Below are positions 23,258 through 36,610 of a stretch of DNA of 64,000 nucleotides, in pieces. Below the pieces are notes generated by a model. That model saw nothing but the letters and a program-made list of their open reading frames with translations. It was not told where the DNA came from and ran no database searches. The DNA comes from Epiperipatus broadwayi (Eukaryota; Onychophora; Udeonychophora; Euonychophora; Peripatidae), in the NCBI GenBank assembly GCA_028023455.1, contig JAQFVV010012398.1, positions 6,472,682 to 6,536,681 of the forward strand, read 5' to 3'. The position numbers and the translations under genes are program-made. Each line of letters begins with the position of its first letter. Positions within the stretch are counted from its first letter, which is position 1.

Positions 23258-25290
23258 AATATATATATAGTGTAATCTCTATAAACTACAAAAAATTTAT
23301 TGACTTATTAAATAAACCAATTTCAATTCCTATTAATATATTATTGCGATCAGTAATAAGTTTAAAAAGTGATATTTATATGTCTCTTATAATATTATCT
23401 AATATAATAGATTAATAATATTATCCGAGATGTCTTCTTAATAATCTTCATCGATTATAATATACTAAAATATGTGCATTTAATTTTTTTTTTTTAAATG
23501 ACAATTAAATTCTTTTTTTTTTAATTATGAAAATAAAAAACACACACACAACTAATATATAGAAAAAAAAACACGCAAGGCAGAATATGCTAGATTAATT
23601 ACAGTAAAATATGGTATTTAAGACAGTAATAGTACAATAATAATTCTGTTACAAGAGTCAAATAAACCAATATTATACTTAAGTGGAATTAAAAAAAAAA
23701 AAAAACATTATGTTTAAACATGTACGTGTGTGCATGCATGAAGGTAGTTTATGTTAAAATGTAATCAATTCAAAAAGTGTAATTATGAAATGATTAAATA
23801 GATTTGATAGTAATATTGGTCAAACAGATTATTAATTTAGAATTGAGAACTTTAAAATTTAATAAAATAAAATTATTAGTTTAATATTTATTTATAAAAC
23901 GAACAAATATGTATTTATTTTTGTAGCTAATGTGTATACTAATAATATAATCTTGAAAATAATATTATTATTTTAATCACATAAGTTTTAAACCTGGAAT
24001 AAGCCACTTTATTAGCCTTCGACAGCATGGCTTAAGTAGAAAAAATTAGCTGTATATTTACCAAATTGGAAGGTTTTTTCTCATCATTCTAAATGAAGAG
24101 ATTAAAGAATATTAGCAATGAAAATCATTTAATACTATTTATAGGGAACCAAATTTAATATTTTCTTTCATTAGTGAAATTTGTGAATATGGAATATTAT
24201 TACTTGACATCAGACTGCAACAATCATTCATCTTTTCTCTATAGCTAAAATAGCTTTAGCGATATTGGCTACAACTACCTAGGGATTGTACTGAGCATAA
24301 TAAAATACATAGAAAATTTATGGATTAAAACATTAATTTTGCATTGGTGGATAAAAACTATCCAAATCTGAAAATTAGTCTTATTAAGTAAATTCAATTT
24401 GTTATATAAATTACTATGCTTCACCTCATAATAGTGAAAAGACCTGAACTATAGATGAATATTATCAACTCACTCAAACCTATGGAATATCAAATTTCTG
24501 CATATTTGTGAAAGTTATCAAAATCATTGGATATTTTATTAATGCTGTTTATCCAATAAATTACATTGTATAAATTATTACAGCATTATGTAAGCCTTGA
24601 GGTTAAAAAATTAATTTTACTTGATAACATACAGATATTCACAACTGAGATTAGAAAACATTTCATAGATATAACAGCACAATAAGATCTAAAATCTTTG
24701 GAGAACTTGTTATTGTTATAATTACATTATTATTGGATATTTTATTATATGATTGTTTATAATTAATAAATTAATTGTTATAATTTATTATATAGTTGTT
24801 TGTCTTTTATTGACAGTCATCATGTTTATCTATCTATTTTTCTAAATATATATGGTTGTATTTGTATTTTATTTAAAATATAATATTCTTTTTTGGATTT
24901 AACTACACAATTTCCCATTTGTTGTTCTTTGATAATCATAAATGTATTAAGATATGATGAGAAAAAATACAATCCCTTTGCCATCCTTAATAATATCAAA
25001 GATATGTCAGTTTAAAAAATTATATCATGATTTTGTATTGGACAATTATTAGTTACAAATTTTATTAAAAACCCTGAGATAACTAGACAAGTTACATATG
25101 TGTAACTTAGGTGTATGATAACTTCTGTATCATCTCAAGCACAAAGCATGAAATTTTATGAGACACATACATGCCAATCCTATACAAAATTATACACTTA
25201 GTTTATGTATTAAAATATCATGAGATTATATTATTATAAAATATGAGAATAAACTGAGATATTGTGACACTAGTACAAGTAAAATTGCAA
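23258..25290 (+). repeat. Old 2-kb duplication, copy 1
   Basis: This stretch matches 31245-36610 in the same orientation and order, for example AGTTTTAAACCTGGAAT and GCCACTTTATTAG near 23984 and 32148, and CCCTGAGAT and ATGAGATATTGTGACACTA near the ends. Identity is moderate, so the duplication is old. No coding sequence was recognised. It may be a dispersed repeat rather than a local duplication. Confidence 0.6.
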
Positions 25291-26278
25291 ATAATTAAGT
25301 GATCTAATATATTAGCTATTATTTTATTATTAGTAAAGTGAATGAGGTAATAAATTTTTATTAGCTTCTTTTAGGTGGAGGTATCTCTACCTCACAAATG
25401 CATTAGCACTCACATGATCTAAACCACACTATCACAACTACACTCTCCATTTATACCTTATTAGAGATAGTGGTAAATAGAATTTGGTGCCTCAACCTGT
25501 GGTCTGATAATATTTAACTTGATGATATTTTAATTCAAATGAGTAATATTGAAATATCTATTTAAATAAATGGCTCACTGAGGTATATAGAATTTGGCTG
25601 CCCAATTTTTGGGTTCAATAAATTTGTATTCTAAAGGGAGAATGAACTTTATTTATCAATAAAAGAAGTCAAACACTGCATGTCAAAAAAAAATTGACTT
25701 CAGTATTATGCAGAGTTAAACATGTGACATTAAAATATTTTAATTAAACAAATGATATAAGAAAACAAAAAAAAAATTACTCACTAGGAAATTGAGTAGT
25801 GAATTATAGAATTGTTACACATTTTTCTTTAGTCAATTTGTTGTGGAAAAGTTTAGTATGATCTAGATGATGATATTAATTATCTTCTTAGTCTTGATAG
25901 TAAAAATAATAATTTTTTTTAAATCTTGAAAGGCTGATGATTATATGGGTAATAATACTAATAATTGATGAGTCTATATTCTATAAATAAATTGAATTTT
26001 TTATAAAAGTAATTTTATTGTTTCATTATATAAAATGATGTTTTAGCTCCAAGACAATCAAGAAGGATACTGTGTCATAAGATGGATGCCTAGGTAACAT
26101 TTTAACATAGTGATAAAATTTATTGCATTTTCATATTTATTTGTATCTTTATTTAGAGAATTTATATACATATTATTAACTTTGAAATATGAAAGTTATT
26201 AACAAAAGTATTTTGGGTGAGTTTGAAAATGTAGAACCTTTAGATATTCAACACCAATTATTGTAAATGTTTAACAGA
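25291..26278. other. Non-coding stretch before the LINE
   Basis: Contains AT-rich sequence and short runs of A. Nothing identifiable was seen. Confidence 0.5.
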
Positions 26279-29170
26279 ATTGATGGATGATATTCATTAT
26301 CATCATCAACCATTATCAATCCACTGCAGGATGAAGGTCTCTCCAAGTTTAATCCATCTTTTCCGATCTTTAGCTTCTCTTCTCCACATCACCCCTGCAC
26401 ACTTTCTTATTTCATCCATCCATTTCACATGTGGTCTCTTTCTGGGTCTTTTACAATCTCTTGGAATCCAGTTTAAAATTTCAATTGTCCATCTATTATC
26501 ATCTCTTCTAGCAATATGTCCAGCCCAACTCCATTTCAATCTTTTAATTTTTTCAATGAGGTCAGTAACACCTGTTTGTTCTCTTACCCATACATTGCAT
26601 TTTCGATCTCTTCTTGTTACTCCCAACATGCATCTCTCCATACTTCTTTGAGTGGTCTGAAGTCTCTGTATTGCTCTTCTATTAAGTGTCCAAGTCTCAG
26701 ATCCATAAGTAAGAACTGGTAAAACACATTTGTTAAAAACCTTCCTTTTCAAACACATAGGCATATTTCCTTTTAGTATCAAGTTATTTCTACCAAAAGC
26801 ACTCCAACCAAGTTTAATTCTATGATTAATTTCTTCCATTATGTTTCCATCTGTATTAATAATCTGACCAAGGTATTTGTAACTGTTAACTTCTTCTAAT
26901 TCATCATAATCAATCTTTATTTTCATATTTTGAGCAAATCGATTAAACATTACTTTAGTCTTTTTAACATTTATCTTTAGTCCTACTTTCCTACTTTCAT
27001 CTGATAATTCCTGCAACATATCCTGCAGCTCTGAAGCATTATTTGCAAAAACAACTACATCATCTGTGAAATCTAAATGACTTAAATAATCTCCATTTAC
27101 TTTCACTCCTTTAGTTTCCCATTTTAATCCACAAAATACTTCTTGCAGCACTGCTGTAAAAAGTTTTGGAGATATGGAGTCACCTTGTCTTACACCTTTC
27201 TCAATGTTGACTTTCCCAGTATCATTATGTAATCTAATTGTTGCTGTTGCATTTTTATAAATATTCTTCAAAATATGACAATATCCTGGATCTATACCTT
27301 GATGATCCAATGCTTTAATCACTGAAGAAATGTTTATAGAATCAAATGCCTTTTCATAATCTACAAATCCAAAACATAATGACAACTCATATTCATTCGT
27401 CCTTTCTATAACTTCTCTCAACACCTGGATATGATCTACTGTACTAAAACCACTTTTAAATCCAGCTTGTTCTCTTGGTTGGTGGAAATCCAATGTTCTC
27501 TGTAGACGAGTTGTAATTATCTTGGTAAAATTTTTATATAAAACTGATAAAAGGCTGATAGGTCTGTAATTTCTAATATCTTCTTTATCACCTTTTTTAA
27601 ATATTAATATTATTACTGCATTCTTCCAATCATCCGGTACATCTTTATCATTTAGACATTTGGTATATAACTTTGCTAAAATTTTTTCTATTTCTTCACC
27701 TGCTTCTTTTAATATATCAATTATAATTCCATCATTACCTGGAGCCTTTCCTTTCTTCATACATTTAATTGCATATCTCACTTCTTCATTTAAAATTCTG
27801 GGCAATTCGGAAGATGTAATAGATATAGGAGGTACTTGTTCTTTATTACTATATAATTCTTGATAAAAATCTTCTACCAATTTCATGATGTCATCTCTCT
27901 TTTTAGTAACAATTCCCTCTTTTTTTCTTATTGCAGATATAAATTTCCTACCAATACCAATATGTTGTTTTACATTCTTAAGACTTTTATTTTCTTCTAC
28001 AGCTTTCCTTGCTAGTTCACAGTTATACTTTCTTATATCATTTTCAACTCTTTTCCGCACCATTTTACAAAATTCGAGATATTCAATTCTTTTTAATGCA
28101 TCATTTTTGTATATCTTCATATTCCTTCTTTTCTTCATAAATTCTCTAGTCTCAGTAGAAATTTTATTGGTCAATTGCTGCTTTTTTCTACCAGCTATTT
28201 TTGTTGCAGTTTTTAAAAGTGTATCAGTTATTTTCATATTAATTTCATTCAAATCTGAATCATGTTCAAAATCTACTAATACTTGAAACCGATTTGTAAG
28301 TTCTAATTTAAATTCATTAGAATGTTTCTGAAGATTAGGAATATCAACTGTAAATATTGTTTTTCTTAATAATTTTTGTCTCTCTAGTTTCACATTAACA
28401 CGTATCTTACACCTTACTAATCGATGATCACTTCCTGTGTTAAATTTATTAAGAACATTACAATCTTGAAATATGTATTTCCTATTAGTCAAAATATAAT
28501 CCAATTCTGCTGTACCTTCATTTGGATGCTTCCATGTCCATTTCCTTTTAACATTTTTCTCAAAAAAAGAATTCATAATATAAAGTTTTTCTTTTTTTGC
28601 AAATTCCACAAGTCTATGTCCTCTCTCATTTCTATTACCATAACCAAAATTACCTACAGCACTTTCATCTTTCATTTGTTTATCAATTCTAGCATTAAAG
28701 TCTCCCATAACAATTTTAAAATGTTGTTTACTCTGATCAAAAGCCTTTTGTACATCCATATAAAAATCTTCTACTACTTCATCACTATGAGAACTTGTTG
28801 GGGCATAAACCTGAATTATCTGCATTTGGTATCTGTTATTAAGTTGTATAACTAATCTTGCCACTCTGTCCGATACACCATCAATCTCCACAATATTGTT
28901 CTTCCACTTTTTATTTATAATGAATCCTACTCCACTTGTATTTCCAATATTTGTGTATTTATAATAGAGTATATGTCCACTTTTTAAATCAATTGTCTCT
29001 TCATCTTTTCTTCTAACTTCACAAAGTCCAATAATGTCCCATTTAATATAAGAGAGTTCTTCTTCTAATTCTTGCAATCTTCCTTCACTTGAAAGTGATC
29101 TGCAGTTGTAAGTACCTAAATAATAAGTCGTGATATTAATGCTAATAATATTAACATAAAAAAGTTAAAT
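26279..29170 (-). mobile_element. APE-type non-LTR retrotransposon (LINE), nearly full length
   Basis: Minus strand. One open frame covers endonuclease and reverse transcriptase, and the element ends right after the stop codon in a TGATGATGATAA microsatellite-like tail. The same tail ends a second copy at 51388, which fixes the 3' boundary. The 5' boundary near 29170 is inferred from where endonuclease homology stops. It sits between the two halves of an old duplication. Confidence 0.85.
26306..29077 (-). CDS. LINE ORF: apurinic-type endonuclease plus reverse transcriptase (923 codons)
   Basis: This is the protein that nicks target DNA and copies the LINE RNA at the nick. It is of the kind often annotated in invertebrates as endonuclease-reverse transcriptase or craniofacial development protein 2-like, close to RTE-type LINEs. 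Endonuclease: CEVRR (Glu20), VYAPT (about 90), GDFNARID (125), SDHRLV (about 217). RT: NYRPISLLS, FVDYEKAFDS, GVRQGDSISPKLF, and the catalytic box. The C-terminus has WAGHIARRDDNRW and RPRKRPHVKWMDEI blocks. The frame stays open upstream to about 29169 and encodes GTYNCRSLSSEGRLQEL, the true start of the endonuclease domain, so the first Met here is internal. The catalytic box is FTDD (670-673), not the usual FADD seen in the second copy. The Thr may weaken activity. Confidence 0.88.
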   Translation of the reverse strand: MQELEEELSYIKWDIIGLCEVRRKDEETIDLKSGHILYYKYTNIGNTSGVGFIINKKWKNNIVEIDGVSDRVARLVIQLNNRYQMQIIQVYAPTSSHSDEVVEDFYMDVQKAFDQSKQHFKIVMGDFNARIDKQMKDESAVGNFGYGNRNERGHRLVEFAKKEKLYIMNSFFEKNVKRKWTWKHPNEGTAELDYILTNRKYIFQDCNVLNKFNTGSDHRLVRCKIRVNVKLERQKLLRKTIFTVDIPNLQKHSNEFKLELTNRFQVLVDFEHDSDLNEINMKITDTLLKTATKIAGRKKQQLTNKISTETREFMKKRRNMKIYKNDALKRIEYLEFCKMVRKRVENDIRKYNCELARKAVEENKSLKNVKQHIGIGRKFISAIRKKEGIVTKKRDDIMKLVEDFYQELYSNKEQVPPISITSSELPRILNEEVRYAIKCMKKGKAPGNDGIIIDILKEAGEEIEKILAKLYTKCLNDKDVPDDWKNAVIILIFKKGDKEDIRNYRPISLLSVLYKNFTKIITTRLQRTLDFHQPREQAGFKSGFSTVDHIQVLREVIERTNEYELSLCFGFVDYEKAFDSINISSVIKALDHQGIDPGYCHILKNIYKNATATIRLHNDTGKVNIEKGVRQGDSISPKLFTAVLQEVFCGLKWETKGVKVNGDYLSHLDFTDDVVVFANNASELQDMLQELSDESRKVGLKINVKKTKVMFNRFAQNMKIKIDYDELEEVNSYKYLGQIINTDGNIMEEINHRIKLGWSAFGRNNLILKGNMPMCLKRKVFNKCVLPVLTYGSETWTLNRRAIQRLQTTQRSMERCMLGVTRRDRKCNVWVREQTGVTDLIEKIKRLKWSWAGHIARRDDNRWTIEILNWIPRDCKRPRKRPHVKWMDEIRKCAGVMWRREAKDRKRWIKLGETFILQWIDNG

Positions 29171-29329
29171 GAGAAATTTGATGATTCTCAAAAAGAATTG
29201 AGTTACAAGAGAAATTTAATTCTTCTCAAACACAATTAAAAGATGATCTTAGTGCTAATAATAATAATATAATAGAGAACAAAGAGAAATTTGATGTTTT
29301 TGATAATTGAGAGATGATCTTAATGCGAA

Positions 29330-30640
29330 AATCAATAGTGCTCTGAATGAAACCAAAATATAAAACAGATATGAACATGAAATTTAATAGTATCACAGAA
29401 AATGATAAAATTTTAGAAAAGAAAGTAGGATCATGTCAAAATGATATTAAAGCTGAGATCAAACAAATGATCAAGGAGTTTGAAATTAAAAACAAGATAG
29501 AAGTAGATAGAGTTAAAAGAGAGATTGAGGACATAAGAAATAAATCAAAATCCCAATTAAAGAAAAAACATTAAACTAAATTCGAAGGGAAAATCAAGAA
29601 ATTATAAAAGGATATATAAAAAAATATATGGAAAATATAAATGGTGGATTGAACAAATAAGCAAACATAATCAGAGTGTAGCTGAAGATCTAGAAATTTT
29701 AAAAAAGAAATGAAGAATAAACAATTAAGTTATCTTGAAGAACAGAAAAAGTATGTAGAAGTGTTAATGAAACCAATGAACATAAATGATCAAAAGCTAA
29801 ATAAGAAAATATAGAATTAATAGGTAATTAATGTCAAAACTATAAATAAGTTAAATACTAATTTTAAAAATGTCTTACAGGAAGAGACTAAAATATATGT
29901 ACCTGAAGTCTTAAAGGTCAGGTGTCACAATGAACACTACAACCAAGATAAAGTTGAATATATATATCTTTAGATGTTAAATTTTTTTAAACACTCACTT
30001 TAGAACCTGAAGGATATGAACAAATAAACTCCACAGTCCTGAAATTTATTTGAGTTAAAGTATTCAAGATAGAGTATTATGAAAATCCATCTGAATATTT
30101 ACACAGTTTGGAGGAACTATTTGAGTTAAGCCTTTTAAATAAAAGGGAGCAGCTAGATATTACCAGAAATCATTTATATGTTGCAGCCAAGACTGGTGGC
30201 AATTTGTATTTGATAAGTCTCAGACATATAAAGATTTGAAACACCTCATCATGACTAGTTTTTGGGGCAAGGATCACCAAGACAACATTTGTTATTAAAT
30301 GTGCCAGGAAAAATATTTGATCAAAAGGAATTATACACAGTTTTCTAAAAGTCAAGCCATGAAGTTGAAAACATTAACTGTCTTTCTTTTATCAGAATAT
30401 CAAATAGTGAGAATTATTCCTCAACAATTACTGAGACATATTGAACAAACCATTATTGCAGTGGACAGACACACAATTTACAGAGTTGCTGAGGTTTTAG
30501 AATCATGTTAAAAGAGTGAAAAACTTTCTGAAGATCAATTCAAGACTCGTAAAGAAAATATTAATGTACCTGAGATGAGAAGCCCTATTCAAAACAAGAT
30601 TAAGTATAAGAGTAACAATCATAATTTAAACAGGCAAATT
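29330..30640 (+). pseudogene. Decayed retroelement gag-like sequence
   Basis: 29347-29574 encodes a 75-residue Lys/Glu-rich coiled-coil-like peptide (NKIEVDRVKREIEDIRNKSK). Further on, 30190-30510 encodes in two frames a segment with FWGKDHQDNI and, after a stop, QEKYLIKRNYTQFSKSQAM and then RVAEVLESC. This pattern, FW-S/G-x-x-x-Q-x-x-I followed by a helical stretch, resembles gag proteins of invertebrate retroelements. There are several stops and no zinc knuckle or RT. Assignment is by pattern only. Confidence 0.4.
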
Positions 30641-32884
30641 TAATATAATAGTCCAAGTTAAAATAGGATAAGGAAAAGGAAACCTGTAGAAAATACCAAT
30701 GATGTAGGTAAATGCCCTGATAATGGAGATCAAACCACTCCTATGAAATTATTATGAGCCAAAGATAAAAAAAAAACATCCATAAAACTATTCCACAATG
30801 CATGAAGTTTAAGACCCATGCAATATTTGGAATAAATGTGTAAGGATATTCAATACTTTGAAATAATTCATTAATGCACTCCAAGATAATAAATTAATAG
30901 TGATATAGGAAATTTTTTTTAGCAAATTATAAAAAAAAAAAATCATATGTTAAAGATCTTAGATGATTGATTTAAAATGAATAAACCATTGTCCGCCCTC
31001 CAAGATTATACAGTGAAAACTTAAATGGGGATAACTTATTTTAAAAAAAGGTTTCATATTCCCATAAAGTGATCCACATTAAATGTTAAAATCTGAACTT
31101 GATATCTGGGAATAAATAATTTCAAAACAATACTAACTTTAATCTACGTTTTAATAATTTTATTTTACATTAGGAGATATCAAAGCCAATAATTTTTTTT
31201 TTTACACAGGGAGAGTTAAAATGTAAACTTATATTTTGACATTTGAATTAATAAGCATAGCCATAAACTATAAAAAAATTGTCTTATTAAGTAGAACCTA
31301 TTTCCATTCCTATTATTGTATTATTGTGTTCTATAATAAATTTAAGAAGTAATATTCATATATCACTTATAATACTATTTAATACAATAGATTTAATAAT
31401 ATTATCCAAGTTGCCTTTCCAACAGAATTTATCAATTATAACATACAATAATAGGTGCATCTAATTTTTTATTTATTTTAAAATACAATTAATTTTTTTT
31501 TATGAAAAATAAACCCACACTCGCATAAAACTGATATTATAAAAAAAATGCAAAGATAGAATATGCTAGATTAAGTAGAGTGAAATTTGATATTTAAGAC
31601 AGTACAATAATAGTCCTATTATGAGAGCCAGACAAAACAGTGTTATACTTAACCAAAATATAAAATTTTAACGTTACGTTTAAATGTGTATATGTGCATA
31701 CATGAAAGTTGAAGTTAAACTGTAGCCAATTTAATAAGAGTAATCATAAAATGTTTAAATGGATTTTGTATTAATATTGGACAAACAAATTATTAATTTA
31801 AAATTGAGAAATTTAAAATTTAATAAAATTAAATTATTAGTTTAATACATTTATTTTTGTGGTTCATGTGTCTAATAATATTGTAATCTTGAAAATAATA
31901 TCATTATTTTAAAATTTTTGTCTCAAAACTGGACTTTAAAATCTGTAAACTTTTAAAATTGCCTGTTTTACATCATCCCCATAGCAACCAAAACAAAATT
32001 CTCCCATACAAATCTAAAAAATAAAACATTGTGGATAATATGCTATGATGTCACAAATCACATGGTAGCAACTTATACATACTACTATCTGCCAAAATTC
32101 ATAGAGTTTTGTTAAAATCACTCTGTATACAGGATCACATAAGTTTTAAACCTGGAATTAGCCACTTTATTAGTCTCCAATAACATAGCTAAGTAAAGAA
32201 AATTTAGCTGGGAATTGGCCAAATTGGTGAAGATATCTTTTATCATTCTAAATAAAGAAATTAAGGAATATTAGCTATGAAAATCATTTAATACTACTCA
32301 TAAGAAACAAAATTTAATATTTTCATACATTAATGAAATTTGTAAAATTACTTATGCAATATTATTAGTTGATATCACACTGCAGCAATTATTCATCTCT
32401 TTTCTAAAACTAAAATAGTTTTCTGAAAGTGATATTGGCTATAACTACCTCAGGATTATATGGAGCATGATAAAATTCATAGAAAATTTACAGATTAAAG
32501 TAATATTAATTTTGCTTTATTGGAAAAAAAATCTAGCCAAACCTGCATAAATTAGAATTGTTGAATTGATTACTACACTTGGTCTCAGAATAGTGAAAAG
32601 ATCTGAACTATAGCTGAATACTATCAACTCATTCTAATCTATGGAATATCAAATTTTTGCATTTCTGTGAAATCTATCAAAATCCTTGGATATTCTGCTA
32701 TTGCTACTTTAATCAATGGATTAGTTTATATATAATATTAAAGTATAATGTAAGCCTCAATAATAAAGGATTAATATTCAATAGTATATTTCCATAAATA
32801 CATCAGAGTTATTATGAACCACAAAAGTTATTTCCATAAATGGATTAAATTAGTATGACAAATTTTTCTGGAATATTAAGGCTA

Positions 32885-34440
32885 TGTTTGAGCTCACTAA
32901 TTTTCAGAGAAAGAATAACAAATTTAGGAGAGAATGTTATTTTTTGAGAACACAAAGAACACAGCAACTCAATGTACACAATGTAATATGCATATTAATA
33001 TATACACTTATAACATATATAAATATATGAATCAATCGCTATTCTAATTTACAACTAATTAGGAATAAGTCCTTTCCTTACTAAATCTATTCACAAATAT
33101 TAATATATTAAATACAGTATATTTACCTTTATCATCATCCTTTAAGCCTGGTGACCCTTAACATTTAAAATAATCTGGATGATCTGTTATGACCCTATTC
33201 AGCTTCTTGGTTTTCATTTAAGCCAAGATCCTAGGAATAAGACATCCCCTGCTGGTTTTTTCTGCTGCTTTATTCTTGTGACACAGTTATCTTGAAGATG
33301 ACAAAGAAGAGCCTGCATTGCTTTTCTCCATAGTTTATCTACTTTCAGTTCTTTCATTTTTTAAAATAAAGCTCATTGGGAAATATCTGGGTGATAGGGA
33401 TATTATCAGTTTAATCTTACCTCTGTTAATTTAATTAGTATTTTAACTCACTAATTCAATTTTCACTATTATCTGATACTTATTTTTTTCTTCCGACAAT
33501 AATTACTGTACACAATATGTTTCAATTAAATATTTTATATTAAAGCAATTCACTTAATCTTATTCTGGATACTGTTAACTGCATCAAGTTTTGCTATTGC
33601 TTATCTCACTAATCCCTGAAGTAAAAATAACAAATTTAGTACAGAATATTATTTTTTGAGGGCACACAAAAAAAAAAAAACAACTCAGATTTTGATTTAT
33701 ATTATTTCATATACATGTTAATTTATACAAGTACATTATATAAATGCATGAATCAATTACTATTCTAATTTATAAAACCCAATATGTACGTTCCCTACCA
33801 AATCTATTCACTAATATTAATATATTAAAGACAATATATTTTTCTTTATCATTATCACCAACCTTTAAGTTTGGAGATCCTTAAGGCATTTAAATTAATA
33901 ATAAGATTGGGATGATCTGTTATGAACCAATTTAGCTTATTGACCTTCAGGAGCCGAGGTCCTGATAATAAGATATTCCCCCATTGGTTTCTTCCACTGC
34001 TTTACTCTTGTGACATGGTTGCCTTGAAGATGATGATGAAGTGCCCATATTGTTTTTTACACAGTTTATATATTTTTAATGACATAGTGTTATGACCATG
34101 ATTTTGGCAGCAATCTATCAAAACCTAGCTCAGTACTCATGAGTCTTATTGTATTATATTTACCTTTTCATATTAACTTGAACAGTACAAATTTTGTATG
34201 ATTTCATTTTTTTTGCTGTCTGTAGTAAAGCTCATTGGGAAAAATCTGGGTGGTGTGTGTATTATCAGTTTAATATTGCCTTTGTAAATTCAATTAGTAT
34301 TTTAACTTATACTAATGAAATTTCTTTCATTATCTGATATTTATTTTTTCTTCTGATAATAATTACTGTACACAATACATTTTAATTAAATATTTTATGT
34401 TAAAGCAATATACTTAATCTTATTTTGGCTATTTATTATT
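32885..34440 (+). repeat. Diverged tandem duplication inside the 3.2-kb insertion
   Basis: 32885-33590 and 33625-34440 share order and wording: AACAAATTTAG, GAATnTTATTTTTTGAG, CTATTCTAATTTA, AAATCTATTCAC, CAGTTTAAT, GTACACAATA. Period is about 740-770 bp. Identity looks moderate. No gene recognised in either unit. Confidence 0.55.
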
Positions 34441-35964
34441 TATCTATTTTATTTATCCTCTCTATAAATTAATTTTCTATCTTCTTAAAATATATACATT
34501 TCAACTAATAAATAATTCTGATCTGTTTAAAAGTTTTGGGTAAGAAAATCAATAATTATTACAATTTTAATATGCTTTAGAATATTTAAAGGCACTTAGA
34601 TAAATTGCAATGATGGCATTTAAAGATTTTGGACTATCAGTTCATAGATATTATATAATTACCAGATATACCCAACATTGTTTTGTTTCTATTGGTTGCT
34701 TTAACAAATTTTTTTTAAGATTTAATATAAATTAAACAAAAGATTTTAATATTATATAAAAAAATATGAGAAATGTACCTTGTCTGAAAAGCTATCATTT
34801 TTGTAAAGTTTTAAATTAATAAAGCTAAATTAATATTTAAATGTTTAAATATATCTGTTATATTTGATATATAAATTTGACAACATTATGGACAACTATA
34901 AATATAACAATTTGTTAATCACAGAATTATTTTCTTCACAAAAATCATGTTTCATAATAAAAATTATAGATTATTAAATATAAAAGGTGAAATTGCTTAC
35001 TTTGTATAAAATGTTCATAATATAAATTACAGTTTGTTATGTATAGTTATTTATAAATTTTTTTTTTTTTTTTCGATTTTTCAATTATGAGTTTGACACC
35101 ATTACTGACAAGGGTAATATTTTTTTTAATTGGTTATAAATGTGACATGTGACAGCCTTATGGACAAACATTACAATTTGACATGTGATAGCCTTACAAA
35201 CAAACATTCATACATTCACATGAATTTTATATATATAGATAATATTTATTTCATTATTTTAGTGTTAAAATTATTATTAATGTTATGATTTGAAATAAAG
35301 TTTCTCAAAAAGGAATGGTATAAAGAAAATACAAGTAATACATAATGATTATAAATAAAATTGTATAAATATATGTTTATTATTATATTTGTTTTGGAGA
35401 TCTGTTATATTAAGTTTTAAACTAAGGTAGAATGTGCTATAGCTAAGTTAAACGGTTAACTTGTTACATGTTTAATTGATCCTTTAAAAATCAACTGCAG
35501 GTTTTTCTGCAACAAAGGTATCTAAATCAAGAGTGAAGTAACCATAAAGAGTTAACTTTCCTATTTACACAAGAAATATTCATCTGATGAAGTGAATATG
35601 CATCAATACATTAAAATACTCTTATGATATTGATGATCATAAACATTATTAGTTAATTGAGGGAGACACCTAACACTATTTTGAAGTTTTAAAATATAAT
35701 AGAATGTAGAGAGCATAGTAAGTCATGATTGTCCAGTCTTTTAAGTTTATATTTGAATGATAACAATACATTAAGTTGGGTAAATACTTTATTCATTCCT
35801 AAAAGGATTAAACAATTATTTCCAATACTGATAATAAGAAGTTGATTGCTACTTGAATTATTAATTGGTAATGAACATAAGGATGCAATAAAACATTATT
35901 ATATCAAATGTTTATGAATTTAAAAAAATATTATACAACCTTTTCCAATAGAGTGATTTGTTGT
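34441..35964. other. AT-rich remainder of the 3.2-kb insertion
   Basis: No coding sequence. There is a local repeat of TGACATGTGA(C/T)AGCCTTA near 35143-35195. A weak hammerhead-like string occurs near 35592 (see rejected items). Confidence 0.4.
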
Positions 35965-36610
35965 TCACATCACTTCATTTGATAACATACAGGTATTTAC
36001 AAGTCAGATTAAAAAAAAAAAAACATTTCATAGCAGCATAATAAAATCTGAAATTTTTAGAGAATTTGTTATTGTTATAATTATTTTTATTGTTGAATAT
36101 TTTATATGATCATTTATAATTAATTTGTTATATTTTATTATATAATTGTTAGTCCTTTATTGAAAGTCACTTTCTTCATCTATACATTTTTCTAAATAAA
36201 TATGGTCATACTTACATTTTATTTAAAATATAATATTCTTTATTGGATTTTTTTGCACAATTTCTCATTTTGTTTCTCTTTGAGAGTCATAAATGTATTG
36301 AGATATAATGGGATACAATAAAATCCCTTTGCTATTCTTAATCATATCAAGAACACATCCGTTTTAAAAATTATGTTGTAATTACATTTAGAACAATTAA
36401 TATTTACAAATTTATTAGAAACCCTGAGATGAATATTTATATCTTAGGTATGAGATAATTTGCAGGCCCTCTCAAGTACAAAACATGATGTTTTATGAAA
36501 AGTATTATGTTCCCATTCTATACAAAGCTATACAATTGGGATATTCATTAAAATACTCTGAGATTATATTTGAAAGAATATGGGAATAAAATGAGATATT
36601 GTGACACTAC

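Larger units (their letters stand above)
31245..36610 (+). repeat. Old 2-kb duplication, copy 2, split by insertions
   Basis: Matches 23258-25290 in pieces: 31245-31920, 32136-32760 and 35965-36610. The gaps are an extra 215 bp (31921-32135) and about 3.2 kb (32760-35965). The order is kept, so the insertions came after the duplication, or copy 1 lost them. Confidence 0.58.

Noticed and set aside
26280-28855. Several plus-strand open frames of 67-143 codons
   Set aside because: They are antisense shadows of the LINE ORF, as are those at 51326-53260.
35570-35640. Hammerhead-like string with CTGATGA near 35593
   Set aside because: Stem II can form with a mismatch, but GAAA is AAAA, stem III does not form and it is not in a repeat pair. 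Too weak to list.
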